The translations under genes and the position numbers were made by a program. A DNA stretch of 64,000 nucleotides from DAOOVD01 sp035369845 (lineage in GTDB: Bacteria > Bacillota > Desulfotomaculia > Desulfotomaculales > Pelotomaculaceae). Shown one piece after another: positions 1-8,395 of the stretch. Location: positions 21,804 through 85,803 of the forward strand of contig DAOOVD010000003.1 of the NCBI GenBank assembly GCA_035369845.1, read 5' to 3'. A model generated the notes under the pieces. The model saw nothing but the letters and a program-made list of their open reading frames with translations, searched no databases and was not told the DNA's origin. Positions within the stretch are counted from its first letter, which is position 1. Every line of letters starts with the position of its first letter.

Positions 1-128
1 TCGATTTTGGTCGAACCAGGCTTCACATAATACAATTATTGTCTTCCTGTGACTATTATGGTAATATTAGCAATAGAACATTTGTTCTGTTCATTAAAAC
101 CAAAACCTTCAAGAAAGGAGCTGTACTG

Positions 129-950
129 GTGGAATCAACCTATTCACCCGGAACCACAAAAGCGCAGGAGTTAATAACCCGCGTAAAGCCTTCATATCCG
201 CTTGATATAGTGTGGCTTTTGGATAAACTCAACGAGTTTAAGATGAATAAGCAGGTCCAACTGGTACCCTGCGATTACTTGCCAGACAGCGTCAGCGCTT
301 CCCTAATACAGCACCCCGGACTTAATTACCAGTATATTATTTATAATTCCGCCCATAACATTGAAAGAAAAAGGTTCAGCGTAGCGCATGAGTTTGGCCA
401 CCTTGCCTTGGAGCATAAGGCCTACAGCATCGGCGACGACGAAGATCCGGCAATAAAAAAAGAAGCGGACGACTTCGCGACAGAGCTCCTGATGCCTCGG
501 TCAAAATTTACTTATGCTGCAGCCGTGAATTTCCACCTTGATCCGATATCGCTCGCGATGAAACTGCGCGACAGGCGGCATTTCTGGACGTCGCTGGAAG
601 CAACGTGCAGAAGACTGCTCGACCTCGGCCTGTTTACGGGAGCTTTTGTTTTGTATGACAGCAACAGGCGGTATTTCTTATACAATTCCGAAGATTTCGA
701 CCCCTGCGAAGATAGGGCGGAGATCATCAACAAGCTACTGAACGAATTTAAACATACTGCCAACCCGAAAAAATTTTCAACAAAAACTTCCGACCTCTTC
801 TTTTTCGCCCGGAAATTCTCAAGCGGCCAAATACTTGTTGCCTTAACCCCAAAAGACTGCATCGGAAGCAGTTTATATTTTAAAATCGCAGAGCAAAGTG
901 CCTTTTGGCCCGTTGCCGGAGAGGTTTGTATAGACGGCCATAATCTCTGA
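129..950 (+). CDS. ImmA/IrrE-family zinc metallopeptidase of an integrated element
   Basis: The protein carries the HEFGHLALEH zinc-metallopeptidase signature (HExxH) near residue 95, with a downstream acidic stretch (KKEADDFATELLMP) that is typical of ImmA/IrrE (DUF955) proteins. Such peptidases cleave the cognate repressor of phages and integrative conjugative elements such as ICEBs1. I chose the GTG at 129 because AAAGGAG lies 8 bases upstream; a longer reading from TTG at 39 has no ribosome binding site. The gene ends 10 bases before the recombinase start, so the two are probably co-transcribed. The cognate repressor is not in view and should lie to the left of the window. The family call is firm; the repressor-cleaving role is inferred from family and context. 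Confidence 0.85.
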   Translation: MESTYSPGTTKAQELITRVKPSYPLDIVWLLDKLNEFKMNKQVQLVPCDYLPDSVSASLIQHPGLNYQYIIYNSAHNIERKRFSVAHEFGHLALEHKAYSIGDDEDPAIKKEADDFATELLMPRSKFTYAAAVNFHLDPISLAMKLRDRRHFWTSLEATCRRLLDLGLFTGAFVLYDSNRRYFLYNSEDFDPCEDRAEIINKLLNEFKHTANPKKFSTKTSDLFFFARKFSSGQILVALTPKDCIGSSLYFKIAEQSAFWPVAGEVCIDGHNL

Positions 951-960
951 GGTGATCAAA

Positions 961-2859
961 ATGACGAACTCGCAATTTATTGCGCTATACGCAAGGGTTT
1001 CTACTGAAGAGCAAACCGAGAATTTCAGCATACCGGCGCAGATGGAGCTTTTGAGAAGCTACTGCCGCAGCATGAATTATACGATATACAGCGAATACAT
1101 TGACGCCGGCTATTCCGGCACAACACAGGATCGGCCCGAACTTCAGCGCCTGTTGAGGGACGCTGAACAGGGAAAGTTTCAGGTAATTCTCGTCTACCGG
1201 ATTGACCGTTTCTTCCGAAGCGTTAAGGATCTCCTCTTCATTGTCGATTACCTCGACAGCATCGGAGTTTCTTTTCGTTCGGTTACCGAGCCCTTCGATA
1301 CGATGAACCCAATCGGAAAATTCATGCTTTCCCTGCTTGGTTCAATAGCTCAGCTCGAACGGGATACTTTCATAGAACGGTCCAGGATGGGTAAAATGAG
1401 ACGCGCGGAAGAGGGTTATGTCGTGCTCACCCACCCTCCTTTCGGCTACGACTATATAATACCTGAAAGAAAAACCGGCGATGACGGCAAGAAACAGAAG
1501 AATGGCAAAAGGGGCTATCTGGTTATAAATGACGAAGAAGCGGAAACAGTTGGCCTCATATTTAAAGAGTACATAAAACCAGACAGCAGCACGTACTCAG
1601 TAGCTGAATTGTTGACAAAATTAGGCAAAAGAACCAAACGTAACGGAAAGTGGACAGGAGAAAGGGTCTACGCCGTATTGACCGACACCTGCTATGTCGG
1701 AGAATGGCTTTACAAGGGAATCAAGGTGCAGATACCCAGTATCATCGACCGTGAAACCTTTGATAAGGCTCAAAATCTGTTAAAAGAGCGGAGAAACATG
1801 ATCCACAGGAAGACGCCCAGACAGTACCTCCTGCGCGGTTTGCTCAGGTGCGGATACTGCGGCTCTCATATGGGAGGGACCACTGAAGTAGCGAAACACA
1901 GGAAAAACGGGAAAAAATACGGGGAACCTTATGGCGAAACCCATTACTACAGATGCCACAAGAACATTATGTCCTCAAGAAACAAAAGAGCCGACCGCTG
2001 TGATGCTCCCTGGATAAGGGGAGAAGAACTGGAACGGCATGTGCTTTCCTATCTTGCCTTGACACTTTCTAACTCTGAAAGGCTTCAAGAAGCTATAAAT
2101 TCTCACAACAATTCAACAGGCGCCAAAAGGGCAGAACTGGAGAACAAAATAAAAGATCTTAACAAAAAACTAATGAAACTTTTAAATGAAAAAGAAAGAA
2201 TATTGCAAGCTTACAGGGAAGGCGTAATTGAAATATCCGACCTTAAAAAGGAAATCGACCTGGTAAAAGAGAAACAGACCTCACTCGAACAGAATATTGA
2301 AGAACTCAGGTTATATTTAAACCTGGAAAACGAAAGGATTAATAACATCAATAACCTTGCCGAAAAATACAAAAACCTGAATTTGGAAAATATATTAAAC
2401 GCTCCATTTAACGAAAAAAGAGATCTTCTTATGAAACTTGTTTCAAACATTTGGGTAAAGAGCAGGGACAACCCGATTAAAGTTAACATCGAATGTATAA
2501 TACCAGAACTGGACCACCCACTTGACGAGCGTGCAGGTACTACAACACCGCTTGCGTTACATGCACGAGACCCGTCTCGGAAAAAGCTCGCCTGGTGTCT
2601 CTGTCAATGGGTCCCTGTATGCCGAATACGATGCCGTTCACAATCCGGGCCCAGGCAGGCGGAAGGCCGGCCGCCGCACCGGCCGCAAGCCTCTGTTTCA
2701 GCGTCAGGACGGCTTTCAACAGGGGGTTGGCCGAATATTCGCCGGTTCTTTCAACCGCTCCCCGTCCACGGCAAAAAAGCGTCACTTTTATCCCCTGGCG
2801 CTCCAGGTAGGTCCTGTAGTCAAACAAGCCGGGGTTGCCGGAGGATGCGGGCCGGCTGA
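961..2859 (+). CDS. Large serine recombinase (integrase) whose reading frame runs across the attachment junction
   Basis: Residues 1-150 form a resolvase catalytic domain: YARVS supplies the likely nucleophile Ser14 and Arg12, and YRIDRFFRS follows. A recombinase domain comes next, then a zinc ribbon (CGYC ... YRC ... RC) and a long coiled coil at about residues 380-470, the layout of large serine integrases such as TndX or the A118 integrase. ATG 961 is preferred over GTG 952 because GAGGTG lies 7 bases upstream. Family-like sequence stops near residue 525. The remaining 100 or so residues are read from DNA antisense to comEC, so the native C-terminus probably differs before integration. It would insert and excise the element in comEC. 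Confidence 0.93.
   Translation: MTNSQFIALYARVSTEEQTENFSIPAQMELLRSYCRSMNYTIYSEYIDAGYSGTTQDRPELQRLLRDAEQGKFQVILVYRIDRFFRSVKDLLFIVDYLDSIGVSFRSVTEPFDTMNPIGKFMLSLLGSIAQLERDTFIERSRMGKMRRAEEGYVVLTHPPFGYDYIIPERKTGDDGKKQKNGKRGYLVINDEEAETVGLIFKEYIKPDSSTYSVAELLTKLGKRTKRNGKWTGERVYAVLTDTCYVGEWLYKGIKVQIPSIIDRETFDKAQNLLKERRNMIHRKTPRQYLLRGLLRCGYCGSHMGGTTEVAKHRKNGKKYGEPYGETHYYRCHKNIMSSRNKRADRCDAPWIRGEELERHVLSYLALTLSNSERLQEAINSHNNSTGAKRAELENKIKDLNKKLMKLLNEKERILQAYREGVIEISDLKKEIDLVKEKQTSLEQNIEELRLYLNLENERINNINNLAEKYKNLNLENILNAPFNEKRDLLMKLVSNIWVKSRDNPIKVNIECIIPELDHPLDERAGTTTPLALHARDPSRKKLAWCLCQWVPVCRIRCRSQSGPRQAEGRPPHRPQASVSASGRLSTGGWPNIRRFFQPLPVHGKKASLLSPGAPGRSCSQTSRGCRRMRAG
2540..2580. other. Inferred right attachment junction of the integrated element in comEC
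   Basis: On the minus strand, comEC coding sequence is family-like up to Thr-Gly-Leu-Val-His (codons at about 2561-2575). It then changes abruptly and meets a stop codon at 2540, where the family normally continues with Leu-Ala-Val-Ser-Gly-Leu-His. On the plus strand the recombinase loses its family-like sequence at the same place. The crossover is therefore near 2555-2563. Serine integrases act at a two-base core, which cannot be identified without the other end. Confidence 0.7.
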
Positions 2860-3301
2860 TAAGTCCCGTCGCCCTCAGCATATCGCCGTAGCCGCGCACC
2901 TGCTCCGGATCTTTCTCCACAAGCCTGACGGTTCCGGAAATCTCCCGCCGCTCCCCGCCGGCGGAAACTTCCCGCGCCTTCACCAGATAAAACACCCTGT
3001 CTTCGCGCACGTCCGGCTCCGCGGCCACCCAGCCGGTGACGGTGACCCGCCTGCCTTCGTAGTCCAGCAGCGCCGTCTCACTCCCCGCGAGCCAGAGGCG
3101 GCTTGCGGCCAGGCCCGTCAACACAAAGAGAACAACGATGACAAGCCGGCCGCCCCGCCATCCCCGGACGTACCAGACCAGAGCCGCCAAAAAGCAAAAA
3201 GCCGCCAGGGCCAAAGCCGTGGAAGCCTTTATCACTGCAAAACCGCCGATTAATATGCCGGCCGCATACGACACCGTCAACACGACCAGGGGCCTGTTCA
3301 T
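2540..3301 (-). pseudogene. comEC: ComEC/Rec2 DNA-uptake channel, N-terminal fragment split by the integrated element
   Basis: The 253 residues match the N-terminal part of ComEC. There are membrane segments at residues 5-60, then the soluble OB-like domain (residues 80-180, with FDYRTYLERQGI), then the start of the competence domain, ending at TGLVH. The rest of the channel and the beta-lactamase-like domain are missing. They should lie beyond the left end of the window, past the element. The start ATG at 3301 has GGGAGGG 6 bases upstream. While the element is integrated, ComEC cannot be made, so DNA uptake should be blocked. comEA survives separately at 8 kb. Precise excision would restore the gene. 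Confidence 0.85.
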
Positions 3302-3334
3302 GAAGCCCTCCCGTTAGAGGATTGGTGTTCTTGC

Positions 3335-4006
3335 TCAAGCGGTGAAATTAACCTTGTTTTTAAGCACTTTCCTTACATAGTCTCTGGTTTCCCGGTAGTT
3401 GGGTATCCCGCCCGCCCTGTCGACCGCGCCGGGACCGGCGTTATAAGCGGCAAGAGCCAGGCTGACGTCGCCGCCGTACCGGTCGAGCATCTGTTTCAAA
3501 TAACGGGTCCCCCCGTCGATATTCTGGGCCGGGTCGTAAGGGTTTTTCACTCCCAGCGAAGCCGCCGTTTCCGGCATCAACTGCATCAGACCCATCGCCC
3601 CCGCAGGCGACGTGGCCCCCGGGTTGAAACTGGATTCGGCCCGAATCACCGATTTCACCAGGTCCGGGTCCACTCCGTATTTCTCAGCCGTACTCTCGAT
3701 CAGTTTCTCGAGACCGGAAACACCAACCCCGGCCGTCCTCCCGCCGGCGGCTCCGGGACTGCGGGCGCCGGGCGCACGTCCCCCGGCGCTTCCCTCAGCC
3801 CGTGACACCGCACGTGTTCCGCTTTTACGTTTCTCCGCCGCGCCGGCGCCTGCGGACGGCGACTTGAAATCGGTTCCGGCCAGGGCGAGGAAGAGAAAAA
3901 CCGAAAAAAGATCATCGAGTCCGCGCCGGCCGTCCTCCCTGCCCGCTTCCATCGCGCTTGTCGCACAGTCCAGCATCAGTATTCTGATCAGCGGATTGAT
4001 ATCCAT
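3335..4006 (-). CDS. Lytic transglycosylase, SLT domain
   Basis: The C-terminal 120 residues are a Slt70/MltE-type catalytic domain. The catalytic Glu is in VIRAESSFNP, followed by GAMGLMQLMPETA and AAYNAGPGAVDRAGG, and the end NYRETRDYVRKVL is typical. It should cleave the MurNAc-GlcNAc bond of peptidoglycan with anhydro-muramoyl formation. The N-terminal 95 residues are Ala/Gly/Arg-rich and look like a flexible linker. There is no clear signal peptide, so the route of export is open. ATG 4006 is chosen because AGGAGA lies 7 bases upstream. Expression is independent of the broken comEC, which follows in the same direction. Confidence 0.9.
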   Translation of the reverse strand: MDINPLIRILMLDCATSAMEAGREDGRRGLDDLFSVFLFLALAGTDFKSPSAGAGAAEKRKSGTRAVSRAEGSAGGRAPGARSPGAAGGRTAGVGVSGLEKLIESTAEKYGVDPDLVKSVIRAESSFNPGATSPAGAMGLMQLMPETAASLGVKNPYDPAQNIDGGTRYLKQMLDRYGGDVSLALAAYNAGPGAVDRAGGIPNYRETRDYVRKVLKNKVNFTA

Positions 4007-4165
4007 TGTAAATCTCCTAAAAAAATCCTTCTCCAAAAATACTTATCGCCCGTTATTCAGAAAACCTTTAGCTCTCCCGAATATTTTCCTTTCTTTTCGA
4101 AGGCCGGGCGCCTTGCGCCGGAACAGCCTCCCAAAGCTTGCTTTTCTGAAAAAATCAACCGCTGT

Positions 4166-4945
4166 TTACCCGTTTCTTTCCCGCACCTTCCTCCACTCTT
4201 CCCTTTCCAGGAAGCTGCCCTCGACGTTGGACTCCATTTCCAAAAACATCTTGTAGGGCACCGTAAAGGAGAGGATGTCTCTGTCCACATGCTTTCTGGC
4301 TGAAATGTCCGTAAGGCCGATAATGGCCCTCGGGTTTTCCGCCGCTTCTTCCCTGTAGGGAATGATGCAAATGGAATGGCAGCCCGCCCCAAACGGGACG
4401 ACTACGTTTTCGTTCGTCTCCCGGGAATAATTCGCCAGAACCACCAGCGCGGAAAGCTGGTCGGGATTTGCCAGGAAAACGACGACCTTCGGGGTTTCGC
4501 CGCCGGAAAGCCGCTCCAGCGGTTTGAACACCACATACTCAGCCGGCACGTCCACAACCGGCAGCGCGTCGATAAACTTTTTGGCCAGTTCGGGATTCTT
4601 TACATAGCCCTCCCCGTGCTCTATGGCCGGCATGTTCCTCACCATGTTCCGTCCCGCATCCGTTTTGCAGAATTCCTTGTTGCCGGTGGAGATAAAGTAT
4701 TCTATACCCGCGGGGAAATTCACGTACTGGTTGCCGAAACCCAAACCCGTACCGCCGCCCAGACAGCCGAAGGTCTTTCTGTCAAATACCGCCGTCCTTC
4801 CTTTGGCAGCCGCACTGAGCATGGAAACAACGCAGCCCCACCGTCCTTCCACAAACTGAAGGGCTTGTTCGGGCTTTTTGTCGGTCAGAATTACCGCAAC
4901 GGGAGAATACTTCATTCCGACAACCCTGGCGATTTTGCTTTCCAT
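4166..4945 (-). CDS. DUF169 family protein
   Basis: The 259-residue protein matches the DUF169 family of anaerobes and archaea: an N-terminal YSPVAVILTDKKP segment, a central GCLGGGTGLGFG glycine-rich stretch after RKTFGC, and a C-terminal GAGCHSICIIPY cysteine region. Function is unknown. The conserved cysteines could bind a metal or cofactor, which is inference. The start at 4945 follows a G-rich stretch and matches the usual family start (ME-KIARVVG); an ATG at 5002 would add 19 residues but has no ribosome binding site. The gene stands alone, with a hairpin-rich gap between it and HU. Confidence 0.8.
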   Translation of the reverse strand: MESKIARVVGMKYSPVAVILTDKKPEQALQFVEGRWGCVVSMLSAAAKGRTAVFDRKTFGCLGGGTGLGFGNQYVNFPAGIEYFISTGNKEFCKTDAGRNMVRNMPAIEHGEGYVKNPELAKKFIDALPVVDVPAEYVVFKPLERLSGGETPKVVVFLANPDQLSALVVLANYSRETNENVVVPFGAGCHSICIIPYREEAAENPRAIIGLTDISARKHVDRDILSFTVPYKMFLEMESNVEGSFLEREEWRKVRERNG

Positions 4946-5038
4946 AAAGCCAAACCCCCCGACATTGAATTTTTTTGGACGATTCCCGCAATATTTATTC
5001 ACCGGGGATATTCAAAAAACCTTCCAGCAAGACAAAAT

Positions 5039-5110
5039 CGCCAAACCCACAATGAGTTTGGCGCCGGGAAGCCGGGCACGGCCCTTCTGCGGCAGCAAAT
5101 ACAGAAGGGC
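5039..5110 (-). terminator. Two hairpins downstream of the HU gene
   Basis: Read on the minus strand, an imperfectly spaced pair of stem-loops follows the HU gene: GCCCTTCTG/CAGAAGGGC (5081-5110) and CGCCAAAC/GTTTGGCG (5039-5063). The second is followed by GATTTTGTC. They probably end HU transcription before the DUF169 gene. The short T-run makes this a modest call. The rest of the 5111-5258 gap is AT-rich and shows no gene. Confidence 0.5.
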
Positions 5111-5258
5111 TCTGCTTTCCAAAAAACAAAACAATACAGTCTCACAAAAGATTTCTTTAAGGAAGGGTTATTTCTTCCCGGCTTCCCCAAAACAATCCGG
5201 CAATGCAGATTTCAAACCCTGTCTTTTAAGAATATTTAAAAAATATTGAACGCGATTT

Positions 5259-5531
5259 TTACTTTACGGAGTCTTTCAAGTTTTTACCTGCTTTAAACAC
5301 CGGTATCTTGGCCGCGGGGATCGTGATCTCTTTGCCGTTCTGCGGGTTTCTCCCCTTGCGGGCCGCTCTTTCCCTCACTTCAAAGGTCCCGAAACCGACC
5401 AACTGAACTTTATCCCCTTTGGCGAGGGCGTCCTGAATACTGGATAATACCGCTCCCACGGCCTTTTCAGAGAGTTTTCTGGTAAAATCGGTTTTTGCTG
5501 CCACACTTAAAACGAGGTCATTCTTGTTCAC
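5259..5531 (-). CDS. hup: HU-family histone-like DNA-binding protein
   Basis: A 90-residue protein of standard HU length with the family core GFGTFEVRERAARKGRNPQNG, followed by ITIPAAKIPVFKAGK. HU dimers bend and compact DNA without strong sequence specificity. The start is GTG 5531, because AGGAGG lies 10 bases upstream; the upstream TTG overlaps the ribosome binding site. The gene is monocistronic between DUF169 and a divergent-looking acetyltransferase region. Confidence 0.96.
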   Translation of the reverse strand: MNKNDLVLSVAAKTDFTRKLSEKAVGAVLSSIQDALAKGDKVQLVGFGTFEVRERAARKGRNPQNGKEITIPAAKIPVFKAGKNLKDSVK

Positions 5532-5656
5532 TTTTTCCAAACCTCCTGTATTTATTTATAATACTATTATTTACCTTAATGTTGCTGATTCCTGCTTGCA
5601 AAATCGAAAAAAATGGAAATTTCAACAAATTTTTTATTTCGGGGTTTACGGCAAAG

Positions 5657-6046
5657 TCAGGCTTTTTCATCCGGCCGCCTGCAGTAGCGTACCAGGTGGT
5701 ATCCTTTCCCGCCGTTGACAAATCCGTATCGCTTGTACCATTCCACGAGCTGTTTTTCGCTCAGGGCTCCGCCGGAGTGCACGCAGGCGTACAGATCTAT
5801 GCCGTGCCTGTCAAGGTACCCGGTCAATTTTTTCAAAACCAGCGACCCGTATCCTTTCGACCTGTGTTCCCCGGAAACATCTATCCCCTGAAAAACCCAT
5901 ACGCCGCCCGCGGTTCTGATGCGGGCCGAGGCGAGAACCTCCCCGCTCCGGCAAAGGCAGACGACGCATGATTTGCATATGCTGTTTGTTTCTTCTATTA
6001 TCAGAAAACCGTCTTCCCTGTAAGAGTTTTTGCTCACGGCAGGCAC
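5657..6046 (-). CDS. GNAT-family N-acetyltransferase
   Basis: The 129-residue protein has the GNAT acetyl-CoA-binding motif A (GIDVSGEHRSKGYGSLVLKKL, with the R-x-K-G-Y-G loop) and the C-terminal WYKRYGF typical of the fold. It should transfer an acetyl group from acetyl-CoA to an amine; the substrate cannot be told. GTG 6046 follows GAGGGA closely, and a second GTG three codons on is also possible. It is a single gene; nothing in the neighbourhood points to the substrate. Confidence 0.85.
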   Translation of the reverse strand: MPAVSKNSYREDGFLIIEETNSICKSCVVCLCRSGEVLASARIRTAGGVWVFQGIDVSGEHRSKGYGSLVLKKLTGYLDRHGIDLYACVHSGGALSEKQLVEWYKRYGFVNGGKGYHLVRYCRRPDEKA

Positions 6047-6234
6047 GCTTCCCTCAACAGGTTTTGACTGTATATTTTCATGCCGTCCGGTATTATCCCT
6101 GCCCTCCGTTCATATTTATTTTTCAGAAAAAAAGAAAGACCCGGCCGACTGCGCAAGGACTTTCTGGAAACGCATCGAAATTACCATATAAACAGTAACG
6201 GCTCCTTTCAAAATACACCGGAGGTGTTCGTATC

Positions 6235-6396
6235 ATGGAAGCTGAGGAGAAAAACAAGCTGAACGGCACTGCCTGCTGCGACTGCGGCGGCCGGAGAAAA
6301 CACCTGCACAGCACGGAAGACGAGGAGTATGTTTACGAATTTTACAAATGCAAAGAATGCGGCGACATAATCGACGTCGGCGTCCCGAAACGTTAG
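6235..6396 (+). CDS. Small zinc-ribbon protein (53 residues)
   Basis: An ATG at 6235 with GGAGGTG 9 bases upstream opens a 53-codon frame. It encodes an acidic start (MEAEEKNKLNG), a CCDCGG pair, a charged middle, and a CKECGD pair. The two CxxC pairs 26-29 residues apart form a zinc-ribbon pattern like that of small transcription- or RNA-associated proteins. It is too short for many gene finders. The strong ribosome binding site, the intact cysteine pairs and the TAG stop followed by a spacer support it being real. Function is unknown. It lies in the same direction as the deacylase gene 126 bases downstream. Confidence 0.75.
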   Translation: MEAEEKNKLNGTACCDCGGRRKHLHSTEDEEYVYEFYKCKECGDIIDVGVPKR

Positions 6397-6522
6397 GCAG
6401 GCGCCTTTCCAAAATTTTTTAAATCTGAATAGCTGCTGCCGTAATGCACGCGCCATGCCAGTCCAGGTTACGAATCCCGCAAAATATAGGGATTTATTTT
6501 TATCTCCCGTGGAGGAATTTTT

Positions 6523-7275
6523 ATGAAGATTGTTTTTCATGAGCGGTATCTTGACGTTTATACCCGCGACCCGGCCGCTGAAAAGGGAAGATTGGACGGC
6601 ATCGTCGAAGAGTTGACGGACATTTACGAATTCGTCGAACCGGAGCCGGCAGAAGAACAGGACATTCTCCTGGTACACAGTCCCTTTCACCTGGAACACA
6701 TCAGAAAGAGGGGCGGGCTGTACGAATACGCCGCTCTCGCTGCAGGCGGAGCCGTCAAGGCCGCGGAACTCGCCGTGCGGGGGGAACCGTCCTTCGCCCT
6801 GATCAGGCCTCCCGGTCACCATGCCGGCAGAAACTCCTGCTGGGGTTTCTGCTGGTTCAACAACGTCGCCATTGCCGTGGAAAAACTAAGAACAAACAAA
6901 ATGGTCAACAAGGTGCTCATTGTCGACATAGACCTGCATTTTGGCGACGGGACAAACGACATCTTCGCGCACGTGCCCGATGTCACCTATCACCATCTCG
7001 ATGACATCGGCGGGTTGGACAGGTGTCTTAAAGAAAACGGCGACTGCGAACTCGTTGCCGTGTCCGCGGGATTTGACCGGCACGTCGACGACTGGGGCGG
7101 AACCCTTTACACCGAAGACTATGCCGCCATAGGCAAAATGATTGCCGGTTACGCCCGCAGGGTCTGCAGCGGCAGGCTGTTTGCCGCTCTCGAAGGGGGG
7201 TACAACCACAAGGTCCTGGGTAAAAACGTAAAAGCCCTGCTGCAGGGTTTTGAACAAGAGGAGGTTTTAAGGTGA
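6523..7275 (+). CDS. Histone-deacetylase-family (AcuC-like) amidohydrolase
   Basis: The 250-residue protein has the zinc-site motifs of class I HDAC-like enzymes: RPPGHHA (tandem active-site His), VDIDLHFGDGTND (zinc ligands Asp and His; the usual second His of DxDxHHG is Phe here) and SAGFDRH. Members remove acyl groups from lysine or polyamines; AcuC acts on acetyl-CoA synthetase. At 250 residues it is shorter than the usual 300-370. GGAGG lies 8 bases before ATG. The stop overlaps the next start (GTGA), so it is translationally coupled to the MaoC-like hydratase, pointing to acyl-CoA or acyl-lysine metabolism. Confidence 0.9.
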   Translation: MKIVFHERYLDVYTRDPAAEKGRLDGIVEELTDIYEFVEPEPAEEQDILLVHSPFHLEHIRKRGGLYEYAALAAGGAVKAAELAVRGEPSFALIRPPGHHAGRNSCWGFCWFNNVAIAVEKLRTNKMVNKVLIVDIDLHFGDGTNDIFAHVPDVTYHHLDDIGGLDRCLKENGDCELVAVSAGFDRHVDDWGGTLYTEDYAAIGKMIAGYARRVCSGRLFAALEGGYNHKVLGKNVKALLQGFEQEEVLR

Positions 7276-7688
7276 AAGGCAGAACAATCAACCAGTTGAA
7301 AATCGGTGACAGGGAATCCTTCCAGAAAACGATCAGCGAGACCGACGTCTACCTTTATGCCGGAATAACGGGAGACTTGAACCCGGTCCACGTAAACGAG
7401 GAGTTCGCCGGGAGCACCATGTTTAAAACCAGAATAGCCCACGGCATGCTGACGGCGGGACTGATATCGACCATTCTGGGCACGAAGCTGCCCGGTCCGG
7501 GAACCGTATACCTGGCGCAAGAGCTTAAATTCACCGCGCCGGTAAAGATCGGCGACACCATCAAGGCCGAAGCCGAAGTAACCGAAATCGACAGGGAAAA
7601 GAACAGGATCAAGCTGAAAACCACATGCACCAACCAGTCCGGCAATACGGTGCTTGCGGGGACGGCTACCGTCATGCCCCCGAAATAA
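7272..7688 (+). CDS. MaoC-like (R)-specific enoyl-CoA hydratase
   Basis: The 138-residue hot-dog-fold protein has the hydratase-2 motif: TGDLNPVHVNEEFA with the catalytic Asp and His, then the conserved Ser/Thr region and RIAHGMLTAGLIS. This is the PhaJ/MaoC pattern, catalysing reversible hydration of trans-2-enoyl-CoA to (R)-3-hydroxyacyl-CoA. Related phosphate butyryltransferase-associated hydratases look similar, so the physiological substrate is uncertain. The GTG start overlaps the stop of the deacylase gene. Together they form a two-gene unit. Confidence 0.9.
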   Translation: MKGRTINQLKIGDRESFQKTISETDVYLYAGITGDLNPVHVNEEFAGSTMFKTRIAHGMLTAGLISTILGTKLPGPGTVYLAQELKFTAPVKIGDTIKAEAEVTEIDREKNRIKLKTTCTNQSGNTVLAGTATVMPPK

Positions 7689-7725
7689 ATGAAGCCGCAC
7701 CTTTGCCACTACGCCGGACCTGCCG

Positions 7726-8367
7726 TCAATAAACCGTTATGCTGTCTTTCAGCCTTTCATAGTTTTTATCCCCTATCCCGGAAACATTTTTCAAATCCTC
7801 GGGCGTTCTGAACGGTCCGTTTGCTTCGCGGTACTGAATGATCCGCTGGGCAAGCGCAGGGCCGATGCCGGGCAGGGTATCCAACTGGCTCACATCCGCA
7901 GTGTTTATGTTGACAAGCCCCCCTGCCGGCAACGTCTCTGCCGTACCCGGCCGGCCTTTGTTGAGAACAACGCCCAGCGCCGCACCCGGCCCTGCATCCG
8001 ATTTTGACGGAACGGTTATGGTCTGCCCGTCGATGACCGGCGAGGCGAGCTTCAAGGTATCCAGCGCGGCATCTTCAGCGGGGCCGGCCATGTTTACCGC
8101 GTCGATAACCCTGGAACCCTCCGGAATCTGATAGACACCGGGCCTTGCCACGGCGCCGGCCACATGCACCTTGAATTCTTTGACCCTGTTCTCCCGCGGG
8201 CTTTCCAGCGCGGGCCTGCTTTCTGCCGCGGCCTTCTCTTTGATCTGGGCGTAACGGTATCCGCCGCCGAAAAGAATCACTCCCGCGAGGACAAGTACAA
8301 CCAACTGCTGTTTGCGTTCAAGCCGGAACATGGAATTGCGCCCCCGTTGCCTTTTTTTGCTGTACAT
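7726..8367 (-). CDS. comEA: ComEA-type competence DNA receptor
   Basis: The order of parts is that of ComEA: an N-terminal membrane anchor (about residues 20-38), an SLBB-like domain (FKVHVAGAVARPGVYQIPEGSRV), a flexible linker, and two helix-hairpin-helix motifs (VNINTADVSQLDTLPGIGPALAQRI and FRTPEDLKNVSGIGDKNYERL). It binds double-stranded DNA outside the membrane and passes it to ComEC. The start is uncertain: ATG 8367 has no good ribosome binding site, and ATG 8331 has a G-rich stretch 9 bases upstream. comEA is usually next to comEC. Here it is 4.4 kb away, and comEC is split by a mobile element. Confidence 0.92.
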   Translation of the reverse strand: MYSKKRQRGRNSMFRLERKQQLVVLVLAGVILFGGGYRYAQIKEKAAAESRPALESPRENRVKEFKVHVAGAVARPGVYQIPEGSRVIDAVNMAGPAEDAALDTLKLASPVIDGQTITVPSKSDAGPGAALGVVLNKGRPGTAETLPAGGLVNINTADVSQLDTLPGIGPALAQRIIQYREANGPFRTPEDLKNVSGIGDKNYERLKDSITVY

Positions 8368-8395
8368 GCACTTTTATTAGATATACAGGTTTATT

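Noticed and set aside
2595..3253. Plus-strand open frames across the comEC fragment
   Set aside because: They are antisense to a clear ComEC reading frame and match no family.
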